64,000 nucleotides of DNA from NCBI GenBank assembly GCA_030431525.1, contig JAUIJC010000023.1, positions 1 through 64,000 of the forward strand, in the 5' to 3' direction. Numbering within the stretch: the first letter of the stretch is position 1; every line of letters begins with the position of its first letter. This DNA is from Bacteroidia bacterium. GTDB lineage: Bacteria > Bacteroidota > Bacteroidia > Cytophagales > JAAEPT01. The notes under the pieces are model-generated. The model was not told where the DNA came from, did not search any database, and saw nothing but the letters and a program-made list of their open reading frames with translations. The translations under genes were made by a program, and so were the position numbers. This document shows, piece by piece, positions 15,718 to 25,700 of the stretch.

Positions 15718-18700
15718 TTATTTGTCGTCAATATCCAATTCCTCCGGCTCCTCCAACAAGTCCTCATCGCTACCTTGCTCCGTAGGTTGTTCTTCCACTT
15801 TCCCGCTTTCCAAGTCAATCTCTTGAACTTTCTCTTTGCGGGCCTCAGCCTCTTTGTCGTCCAGCATTTTAATGCGACGCTTGGCTTCATCCACCACTTC
15901 TCCACCTGGGAAATAATCCACCAAAGACTGATAGGTTTCACGCGCTTGGAAGTCCTCGTTCATCGATTCATAGCTCTCACCAATCAACAAGAAACAGTTA
16001 CCAACCCACTCTGGATAGGCCATAAAATGGTCTGACGAACGCGCCAAGGTATCAATGGCTTCCGAATACTTCTCTTGGTCATAGAGTACTTTACCAGCCA
16101 TGTAATTGGCTTCGGCGCCATTCTCATCCTGAGAAGTCTGCATCAGCTCCACAAAACCGGTGTAAGCCAAGTCCAGATTACCTTTTTTGTAGTTGGCTTT
16201 CGCCTTATACAGAGAAGCCTCAGGCTTATGTCCACCAGCGGCAATCAATTGATCGGCAAAGGTCTTGGTGGAATCATATTGGCCCAAAGCATAGCAAGAT
16301 TCCATCAGTCCCTGAAGGGCTTTGCGCTGTTGCGACTGGGAAGTAACAACTTCCAACCACTTTTCGTGATAGGTTTTGGAATCGGGATAATCCTCAACAT
16401 GGGCGTTCAAACGCGCCAAGCTGCGGACTGTTCGCATGTAGTTTGTTCCTGCACCTTCTTTCAGCAGCTCCTCGAAACGCCTCTCCGCTTCATCGTAATT
16501 CTCCAAGCTATAGTAGGAATCACCCAAGAAATAAAGCGCCTCTCCACGCTTCTTGCTCTTTGGATACTTGTCGAGGAAGTTTTCAAACTTGCCTACTGCC
16601 TGATCGTAATGACCGTCGTAGAAGAAACGGACAGCACCATCGAACACCAAATTCTCAGTCGTCTCGGAATTCGGGTTACAGCTGGCGTAATCATCCTCCA
16701 ACTTGTTATAGCGATTGATCTTTGTATTGTCTGAAGAGCCAGGCTGAATCAAAAGCTCACGAGCCACTTGAATGGCATCATTGGCCGCAGGGTTGGTACA
16801 ATAAAGGGAAAGGATAGTTTCCATATCCTCCAACGCCAACTTCTCATCGCCACGGTTTTGGTAAGAGATTCCGCGCTTCAGGTAAGCCAATGGAATCAAC
16901 TCGCTATTCTTCTCCTTATTGATGAAAAAGGTAAAGTGCTTGGAGGCATCAGCGAAGCGCTGATTTTCATAACTCAAGTTTGCTTTCTTGTAAGTCGCCT
17001 CCGTTCTGTATGGCGACTCCCCAAACTCTTGGATAACGATGTCATAGTTTTTAGACGCCTCGTCAACATTACCCTGACGTCCCAACACTTCTGCTTTTCT
17101 GAGGTGTGCATAAGCACGTCCTCTCCTGCCAGAAGCAATGGCCTTGTCATAACTTTTCAAGGCTTGGTCATAATCCCTCAAGAGGAAATTACAATCCCCG
17201 ATTCTCAACAATGCGTTTCCGTAATGTTGACGGTCCCGTTGGTTCTCCAACTTTTGGGCGTAAACCTCAAAGTGCTGTAGCGCTTTTCGGTACTGCTCTT
17301 GGCTGGCTTGCGCATCGCCTTGCTCAGCCAAACGACCAGCGGCATTGAAATAGGAATAACCAATGCCGTAGCGTGATTTCAAATGATATTCGGAATTCGC
17401 CTCGGCATTTCTGAAAACAGCAGCGTAATCATTCTTGGCCTCGTCCCACATGTAGCGTCTGGACTTGGTCTCAGCCCTCCAGAAGTAAGCTTGAACCAAA
17501 AGGTCCTTGTCATATGGGTAGCCAATGGATTTTGTAAAGTAATCCATCGCCTCCTGCGTGCGGCTCTTATTGAACATTTCCGTACCACGGCGGAAAGTTA
17601 CTTCTTGATAAGCCTCCTTGATGGATTCACTCTTATACCCCAAGCTTTCGATATACTTGATGGCCTCCTCGTAGTCGTTCGTATGGCGATAGGATTGAGC
17701 TAACAACTCCTTGGATTCAGAACCATGCTTGCTGTTCGGAAAGGTCTGCTCAAAGTTTTTCAGGGTCTTAATCGATCGATCATAGTTACCCTGCTCATAA
17801 TGAAGCTTGCCCAAGTCAAACATGGCTGATTCCTTCACTCCTTGGTGGAAATCAGCACGAGAAGCCGCTTCCAAAGCCGACAACGCATATTGTTTGTTAT
17901 CCAAAGCCAAATAGGCCTCGCCCAAATAATAAGAAGCAAACTGCCCCAAAGAATCCTCAGATGAAGCCACCTGTTTCAGACTCTCAGCAGCCTCCTCATT
18001 GTTTCCCAACTGAAGGTTGGAATAACCCAAACGATAAAGTAGCTCAGGGTCCTTCTTTCCTTTCTTGGCATATTCCTCCAAGTACTTGGTAGCCTTCTCG
18101 TATTCCTCACGGTCGAAATAGGCACTTCCCACCAAACCAGCAATCTTGTCGGCATCTTTCACCTTTTGGTTGCTCTCCAACAAGGGAATAGCATACTCCA
18201 ACAACTTGTCCTTGTTTTCGCTTTGCTTGTAGTAAATCAAGCTCTTCATATAAGGCACTACAGCCTTATAGGTGGCATTCTCACCAGCAATATCAAAATC
18301 AGCCAATGCCTCAGGATAGTTGCCTTTTTTCTCGTTGATAACACCAGAATAGTAGGCTGAAGCGTAGGTGTACTTGTTCTTCTTCACATCGTGCTTGAGC
18401 ACGTTGAACAATGGTGCGGCCTTATCCACCTGTTTGTCTTGGTAGTACGCATAAGCCAAATTGAATTTGGCAGCCTGCTCCTCCTCAGCGCTCAACAAGT
18501 CCAAGTCAGCCTCTTCATAATATTGAATGGCCTTTTCCCACTTCTTCTTATTCCAGTAATAATTACCGAGATCAAAGTAAGCTCGCTTAGAAAGCGGATG
18601 ATGTGGATGCTCCTGAACAAAGTCTTGGAACATCTGCTCGGCCACGGGCTGATCGAGATTCAGGGCACAATTCGCCTTGTAATACTCAGCATTGACCCGC

Positions 18701-18897
18701 TGGAGCTCATTGGCGTCCTCACTGGCCAAATACCGATCGAAGGAGCGGCTGGCCGCCCCATATTTTTGCTTCTCCAGCAACTCCGTCGCACGACGATAGT
18801 GACGCTGCCCATTGGTTTCCCATTGGGTGTTTTGAGCATTGAGAGAAAGGAGGGTTCCGCAGAACAGCAGAATTGAGAAAAGAAACTTCTTACGCAT
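15718..18897 (-). CDS. Large periplasmic tetratricopeptide repeat protein
   Basis: 1059 residues from the ATG at 18897, chosen because it opens a signal peptide (MRKKFLFSILLFCGTLLSLNAQ shortened at NAQ). The frame is open 35 codons further up but that part is not signal-like. Almost the whole length is TPR helices (YxxGNYxxAIxxY-type units), broken near 660-690, with a charged C-terminal tail rich in Glu and Asp. It would be a scaffold in the periplasm, in the manner of CpoB/YbgF but far longer. It is the first gene of the TPR-barrel-HU/SPOR unit. Confidence 0.85.
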   Translation of the reverse strand: MRKKFLFSILLFCGTLLSLNAQNTQWETNGQRHYRRATELLEKQKYGAASRSFDRYLASEDANELQRVNAEYYKANCALNLDQPVAEQMFQDFVQEHPHHPLSKRAYFDLGNYYWNKKKWEKAIQYYEEADLDLLSAEEEQAAKFNLAYAYYQDKQVDKAAPLFNVLKHDVKKNKYTYASAYYSGVINEKKGNYPEALADFDIAGENATYKAVVPYMKSLIYYKQSENKDKLLEYAIPLLESNQKVKDADKIAGLVGSAYFDREEYEKATKYLEEYAKKGKKDPELLYRLGYSNLQLGNNEEAAESLKQVASSEDSLGQFASYYLGEAYLALDNKQYALSALEAASRADFHQGVKESAMFDLGKLHYEQGNYDRSIKTLKNFEQTFPNSKHGSESKELLAQSYRHTNDYEEAIKYIESLGYKSESIKEAYQEVTFRRGTEMFNKSRTQEAMDYFTKSIGYPYDKDLLVQAYFWRAETKSRRYMWDEAKNDYAAVFRNAEANSEYHLKSRYGIGYSYFNAAGRLAEQGDAQASQEQYRKALQHFEVYAQKLENQRDRQHYGNALLRIGDCNFLLRDYDQALKSYDKAIASGRRGRAYAHLRKAEVLGRQGNVDEASKNYDIVIQEFGESPYRTEATYKKANLSYENQRFADASKHFTFFINKEKNSELIPLAYLKRGISYQNRGDEKLALEDMETILSLYCTNPAANDAIQVARELLIQPGSSDNTKINRYNKLEDDYASCNPNSETTENLVFDGAVRFFYDGHYDQAVGKFENFLDKYPKSKKRGEALYFLGDSYYSLENYDEAERRFEELLKEGAGTNYMRTVRSLARLNAHVEDYPDSKTYHEKWLEVVTSQSQQRKALQGLMESCYALGQYDSTKTFADQLIAAGGHKPEASLYKAKANYKKGNLDLAYTGFVELMQTSQDENGAEANYMAGKVLYDQEKYSEAIDTLARSSDHFMAYPEWVGNCFLLIGESYESMNEDFQARETYQSLVDYFPGGEVVDEAKRRIKMLDDKEAEARKEKVQEIDLESGKVEEQPTEQGSDEDLLEEPEELDIDDK

Positions 18898-18921
18898 TTG
18901 CCAACAAAAGTTTTCAACGAG

Positions 18922-18929
18922 CAAAATTA
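18922..18929 (-). promoter_or_regulatory. Possible -7 element upstream of the TPR gene
   Basis: On the minus strand the bases read TAATTTTG, fitting the Bacteroidota -7 consensus TAnnTTTG, about 25 bases before the TPR gene start. A TTTG that could be the -33 part is 15 bases further up, shorter than usual spacing. Weak evidence. Confidence 0.3.
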
Positions 18930-19073
18930 GCAGAAATGCCCCAACAAAAAAGGAGATGGCCGTCCTCCTCACTGAACTGGACTGCGATTTTGGCCAGCTC
19001 AACTCCCCTTGCCAATTTCCAACCCACTGAGCCGTTATAAAGGCAATTGTCTGAAATAGAAGCCTTAGGCCTT

Positions 19074-19463
19074 ATGATTACTCAACGATTCAACTCCCAA
19101 GACCACATTCTTACCATTTGTCCAGAAGGAAAAATAACTCCTGAAGACATTCAAGGTTTGGAAAACAAAATGGATTTGTTGCTTCGGAAATACGGGAAGC
19201 TCAATGGTGTTTTGCTCGACCTCAAGGAAGTTCCCTTCTGGAATGGGTTCAAATCCTTTATGGCGCACATGCGTTTTATCAAGGCGCACCACAAGGACAT
19301 TGACCGATTGGCAGTAGTTACCAGCAAACATTTCCTTGGTCTTATTCCATGGATGGCTGATTACTTCACCACAGCCGACTTGAAGTATTTCAAGGAGAAT
19401 GAGCGCAACCTTGCGTTTATCTGGCTAAGGGATGAAACGCAGGAGAAACGGAAGGTTTCATAG
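19074..19463 (+). CDS. SpoIIAA-like (STAS/SEC14-fold) cytoplasmic protein
   Basis: 129 residues from the ATG at 19074; a TTG nine codons upstream is the only other option. The pattern of EGKITPEDIQ, GVLLDLKEVPFWNGFKSF, then DRLAVVTSK and a final LAFIWL fits the SpoIIAA-like family of SEC14/STAS fold, which are small cytoplasmic proteins of unclear role. It diverges from the TPR gene and is followed by a composite repeat. No partner is visible nearby. Confidence 0.72.
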   Translation: MITQRFNSQDHILTICPEGKITPEDIQGLENKMDLLLRKYGKLNGVLLDLKEVPFWNGFKSFMAHMRFIKAHHKDIDRLAVVTSKHFLGLIPWMADYFTTADLKYFKENERNLAFIWLRDETQEKRKVS

Positions 19464-19466
19464 TGA

Positions 19467-19602
19467 CATGGGGGTCAACCCCTCCTGTGTCCTCCCCTTA
19501 TCCAAGGGGAGGAGAATGTTACAGAGAACACATAGTCAGACTATGGGCTGTTGGTTTCTCCTCCCCTTTCAAAGGGGAGGATACAGGTGGGGTTGCCCCA
19601 TG
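19467..19602. repeat. Composite element with 45-48-bp inverted ends (CCTCCCCTT type)
   Basis: Left arm 19467-19514 and right arm 19558-19602 are inverted copies, close to 85 percent identical by eye. Each contains its own hairpin (CCTCCCCTT / AAGGGGAGG). The spacer holds a small hairpin CATAGTCAGACTATG. It begins 4 bases after the SpoIIAA-like gene stop. Confidence 0.85.
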
Positions 19603-19653
19603 GTTTGCTGTTAGGATTGAAAACAACACCCTTTTTAAACTTGATTGCACACA

Positions 19654-19687
19654 AAAAAGGCCACCCAGATTTCTGAGTGGCCTTTTT
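19654..19687. terminator. Bidirectional terminator
   Basis: Arms AAAAAGGCCAC (19654-19664) and GTGGCCTTTTT (19677-19687) with A and T tails. It ends the giant surface-protein gene on the minus strand and can also stop plus-strand transcripts. Confidence 0.88.
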
Positions 19688-19707
19688 ACTAATTCTATGT
19701 TTCTCGT

Positions 19708-22700
19708 TTATCGAGCGATGGTGACTGTTCCTCGGAAGGACTGTGAACCGCCGTTTGGTTCCAGTACGAAGAAGTAAACGCCATCCGGCAACTCCTTTCC
19801 TTCTCTGGTACCGTTCCAAGGCTCATAGCCGTTGTATTGCTCATGCACCAAGTTACCCCAGCGGTTGAAGATTTGAATGTGCATCTGAGGATACACCTCC
19901 AAACCTGTGATAATCCAAGTGTCATTGTATCCATCACCGTTTGGCGTGAAGGCATCAGCGAATTTGATGGACTCCGTCACGGTGAGGTTGTACTTGATTT
20001 CAGTACTACACAAGCCTTGATTTGTGAGCGTCAATGTTACTGTAGAAGTTTCAGTTGGGTAGCCTTTTACATACAGGTCTCCTTCCTCCAAAGCAACTGC
20101 TGGATCAATGTTCCAAACATAGCTATCATAAGCAGAACCCGCAGCCTCAATCGTGGCTTCATCGTCCTCAATGATAAAGTAGTTCGGGTCAGTGATAAAC
20201 GCTCCTTTTGGAGTCTCAACAACATTTACCGTCAGTTTATTCGACTCCACTTCCGTTGGGCAAGAGCCATTGGCTAAGGTCACATAATAAACACCTGACT
20301 GCGACAAATCCACTGAATCCACTTGGTACTTTTCACCTGTAGCAACCTGGCCTGTTGGCTCAAACCACCAAGTAGCATCATTAACATCAGCGACAGCATC
20401 AACAACCATCAACTCCAAGGCATCATTTTCACAGATGCTTACTTGATCTTGCTTGCCATCCAAAGTTTGAACAATTGGGCTTGGGTTAGGATAGATAGTA
20501 ACAGTGGCTGTAGCCGTTTCCTCATTTGGTGTAACTACACAAGGTGCACCAGAACTTACCTTCACTTCAAGTACATCCCCATCCATCAACTGGTCTCCCT
20601 TGGAGTAAATGAAACTTGTTTCATCAAACTCTTCAACGCCATTCTTTAACCACCTATATGACGGGGATTCTGTGCCTTTAGCATCTGCCAACATGAATAC
20701 AGGCAACCCTTCACAACCCACAAAATCTTCAAGGGAAACCTCTGGAACAACATTCGGAGTCACATTGATTGTCAAAGGATCCGAAGTTATCAAAGGCGTT
20801 GTTACACAAACATCAGCATCAGTAATGATTACCTCCAAGGACACTTCCACATTTCCACTCGTTAAACTACTTATCTCCAGCTCCTCTGGCTTTGTGGTCG
20901 TTTGATTCAGGTTATTAATCTTCCAAATATAATCCTGAGTTGCACCAGCGTTCTCAAGACTCTTAATCGAAATGACAGCCTGCTCGCCCTCACAGTAAGC
21001 TCCAATCTTATCAGCCTCAATCGTAACTTTTGGAATAGCCAGCGGTGTTACATCTGCGATAATTGTATTTGTCGAGGTGACGACCTGACTCCCAACCACA
21101 CAGGTCTCACTTACAGTCAAGGTAGCCTTTACGATGTCACCATCCAGCAAATATGATGGGGAATAGGTATTTCCAGTATGCATAGATGCATTGTTCACAA
21201 ACCATTCAACAGTGGTAACACCTGCACCCTCTTGAACTGGAGTTGCAGAGAAATTGATGTTATCCCCCTCACAAACTGGCATCCCTGTAGTGGCTTGGAT
21301 AGTAACGGAAGGATCAAGCTTTGGAGTGTATTTGGCAGTAAGCGGATCAGAATCATCAAATGGCAATGTAGCACATGCCGAAAGGTTCTCCATTTTCACC
21401 ATTACAGTCTGGCCATCAGTCAGCACCATACTGAAGTTTTCCCCAGTCTGAGTAGTTATGTTATTATCAACATACCAAGTAAAGGTGGTTAGTCCATCCT
21501 CCTTACCTTCAGCCTTCGTCACTTTAGCTTCAAATGGTGAACCCTCACAAATTGGACTGGAAGAAGTTTCTATAATTTCTACAACTGGTATTACAGCACT
21601 CGTCACCTTTATCTTCTCAACATCAGAAGATACCTGCGCTGTGGTGATACAACCTGCATCACTTGTCATCTTCACATACACCTCATCACCATGATTCAAA
21701 CTCACCGGAGTGTACTTGTCATTGGTTTCCAAAGACTGTTCAATAGTGTTCAATACCCATACAAACGTTGGACTTGTTCCTTCATTCTCCATATTTACAA
21801 CACTGAAGGTTGTGGATGGAGATAGATCACATAGCGTATTTGCAGCTGCAATGATTTCCACTTTTGGTTCCTGCGGAGCATTAACCGTCACACTTGCTGC
21901 AGAGGCATTAGCCGCATCCGTTGTCACACAAGTTTCCGAAACGGTCATCTTCACCTCAACCACATCACCATTATCAAGAGCGGATGTCTTATACTCAGTT
22001 TCAGAACCTGTTTGGACAGAAATGGTATTCACAAACCACTCAAATTGTGGGTCAACCCAAGTACCACCTGAAGGAACAGCCGTATAGGTTACCTCATCTC
22101 CTTTACAGATGCTTGATTTATCCACTTGAATAGATACATCTGGTATGGCTGGAGGACCGACATTGATGGTCACCTCATTAGAAGTTGCTGTCGGGGATGT
22201 AGTACAAGTCTCTGAACTGGTCAATACCGCAGTCACCTTGTCACCATTTGTGAAACCTGTGCTCTTGTACTCGCTTCCATTACCAACAGAAGTAGTTCCG
22301 ACAAACCACTCATAGGTCGGACTTGAGCCTGCATTGTCTTCTGAATCAATGCTGAAGATTACCTCCTCACCAGTACAGATACTTGTTTTGTCTGCAATAA
22401 TCTGAATATCAGGAGTCAAGTTTGGATTAACCTTGATTGGAACTTTATTAGACTCAACCGTTTGGGTGGAAACCACGCAGGTCTCATCAACCTTCAACTT
22501 CACATGAACCTCCTGACCATCTGTCAATGATGATGATTTAAAAGTTTCATTAGTTTCTCCTGCCACTGAGTTTCCAGCCACAAACCACTGATAGGTTGGT
22601 GAACTGCCCAAACCAGATTTACTGTCAATAGAGAAACTTACTTCCTCACCTTCACAGATGGTCGTCTTATCAGCTGAAATTGTAATCGATGGGTCAAGCT

Positions 22701-25700
22701 TGGTAGTCACATTCACAGTAACCTCATTGGATGCTACCGGAGTATTTACACAAGCCTCTGCGTAAGAAACCTCAACAGAAATTTTCTCACCATCAACTAA
22801 GTCTGTGCTGTTATAGGTTGCTGAATTCGAACCAACATTTCCATTCACAGATGACTTCCACTGGTAGGTCGGAGTCGTTCCTCCATCAGTAATTGTCGCA
22901 GTGAAAGTAACATCAGTACCCTCACAGATATTGTTGACATCCTCGGCAACATCCACCTTTGGATCAATTAAATCTACACGGGTGATGGTCACATCATCTG
23001 TCTTGTCCAAACAGTGCCCGTTTACACTTGAAACAGAATAAGTGAAAATGTTATCACCAATCACCAAACCCGTGGCGTCATTTCCTGAAAGACTTGCAGA
23101 AGTATTCACAGACCAAGTACCACCAGTAACTGCACCTGGGTCTAAGGTGATGTTACCTACACAAATGTTTTGGTCAGTAGTTACGATGCTTGGCTGAGAT
23201 GGCTCGGCATCAATCGTTACAGTGATGGCATCTGAAACCTCGAAACAGGTACTTTCTGCTGGATCCTCAGCACGCACCGTAATGGTGTGGGTACCAACAC
23301 CCAAAGCCATTAATTTGTCATTTCTCAAAATTGTAGAATCCTCTCCAGAGTGAATTTCGACACTCCCACTCAACCAAACATAGTTTGCTCCAGCATCAAC
23401 ATTTGTAGCTGTAAGTGTTTGTACACTTTCGTCTTCACATAATTCCAAGTTTCCTTCTGCTATGCCAGGTTTACTTGGCTGGGTGCAGACTACACAACTT
23501 TTCGCAGTCACATCCATGGTCAGAGGGAAGCATCCCTCTTGTGGGTAATAAGTACCTAAGTCTTCAAACTTTAAATTCGTAAAAGGAATCTCCGCACCAG
23601 CAGAGATACTTACATATCCTGGAATAGATGTCGTGCCAGCTCCATTAGCCATTAAAGAAACATTCGGTATAGTCATAGTGTAACTACCTGGCTGTAAAAC
23701 TGCGTTTACAACAACTTCATTATTCTCACCTCCTCCATTAGCAGCAACAACTGAAACAGGGATGGTCTGACCAGAAGGACCTGTAATTTCTAAATTACCA
23801 TTGTAGAACTGTCCTTGAGCAGGACATGAATTTGTTAACCTAAAACAACTCGTTTCAAAGGACACAAGCCTTACTGGTTTATTAACAGTAAAACTAAACG
23901 TCGAAGGACCTACATACGCCAAACTATTACCTCCTAAAACTGGTGTCAATGCACTAGGAGCTACTTTATCAATAGTCAATTGAATAATATCTCCTTCAGA
24001 AATGGAACTTGGTGGAGTCCAAGAAAGCACATCATTTGGTGCCTGGATTCCTAAAGAATTCCCACCATAAAACCACTCCCATTGATTGCCATCACCGAAG
24101 GATAACTCATTCGACTCATTCAAACATATTTCTTCTATCTCGGGTCCATCAATCTGTAGATTAATGGTGTTTGAAGTCGTTTGACAGCTTACATCTAATG
24201 GCATATTAGCATCCCTCACCTCCACGAAGTAGGTCCCCTCTTCTGTTAGAGTAAATACCCCACTTTCATTCGTTTCAACAGCTGCACCATCCTTCCAAAG
24301 TTCGTAGGAAAACTTGCCTACCCCCCCAGTTACAGTAGTAAGGTTGTAACCTGAAAGAATGGCATTTTCACAAACGCTGACGTTGCCATCAATATTGACA
24401 CCCTTATTTCTTAATTGAGCGCTTTCAGGATTAAAGCAGGAAACCAAACAGCTTGGATCTTTCAATACCGTCACAGAATCCTTCAATGTACACTGAGGGT
24501 TATCTTTATTGATAGCCGTGACTACATAAGTGACATCCTCATTGTCCAACACTGGTGCCTTGCCGACAAACTCAGTTGGGGTCTGACTTACTTCATTAAC
24601 GGCAGGAGTCCATGCAAACTCATAAGCTGGAGGATCATAAGGACATGAAACGACGTAAAAATCTTCTTCTACGATCTCCCCAAACTTTACATTGTTTTTA
24701 GGCAGAGGTACGGTTATTAATTCATTGTCATCTTCATCAAAAAGTTTTGTTTGATAATCATCACCTATTGAACCGTTATAAGTCGCTAAAGTGTGCCCAA
24801 AGAAAATGGTATCCCCTGAATAAAGTTGAAACTCATGTTCAAATATCTGAGCATTAGTACTAACACTATACTTAGAAGGTGCAGGATATTCTTTGGTGTA
24901 AAAATCAGAGATTTGTTCGCCTCTGGAAGTCCTTACAGACGCCCTGTACGAAAAATTCCATTGAAACGTAACTGGGTTCCAAGTTTTTACTTTCCAAGTA
25001 CATGGTTGAGGCAACTCTTCGATTTTAGCCTCAATATCTGCCACACAGTTATCAATATTGACTAATTCAGCTTCTACATACTCATTAATTTCAGTATTGT
25101 AGCCTACTACAATATTGGTAAAGGCTTTACAATCAGAATCCAGAAGATCCGTCAATTCAAAGGAATAAGACCCATCCCTTAACCCTTCTATCAACACAGT
25201 ATTACCCGAGGATGTAAATGTCTTTTCAACTACACCCAAGGTAGTACTTGCTTCATATTTCACCTCATAATTAGCTGGTGCATCGGTCAAGGTTAGAGTA
25301 ATCGACCCTTCACTGGTTCCTTTACATTCAGTATTTATAGCTGATGATGAAGCTCTAAATGGACATAGTGAACAGTCTTCACTTTTTACCCAAAAACCAT
25401 TTGCATTCCTTGGGTCTTTACAAGGGTTATCATCATTGACACCTATTCGATAACAATTCCCCTCATCATTACAAATTTCAGCTCCATACGAGGCCTCTTC
25501 TGCCACCGAAGGAGAAATCACCAATTCCCTTTCTGTAGAGATGATAGTCGTTGGATCATCATTTCTATACCATTTGAAAGTAGGGTTGCTTCCTCCTCCA
25601 CTTTCAACTACTAATTCAAGTGTAACGGATTCTCCAACACATAATTCTGTATTACCCGAAACTATCTCGATACTACCGTATGGCACTTTGTTACCAGAAC

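Noticed and set aside
16075-16734. 219-codon frame on the plus strand
   Set aside because: Antisense to the TPR gene; a by-product of its codon bias.
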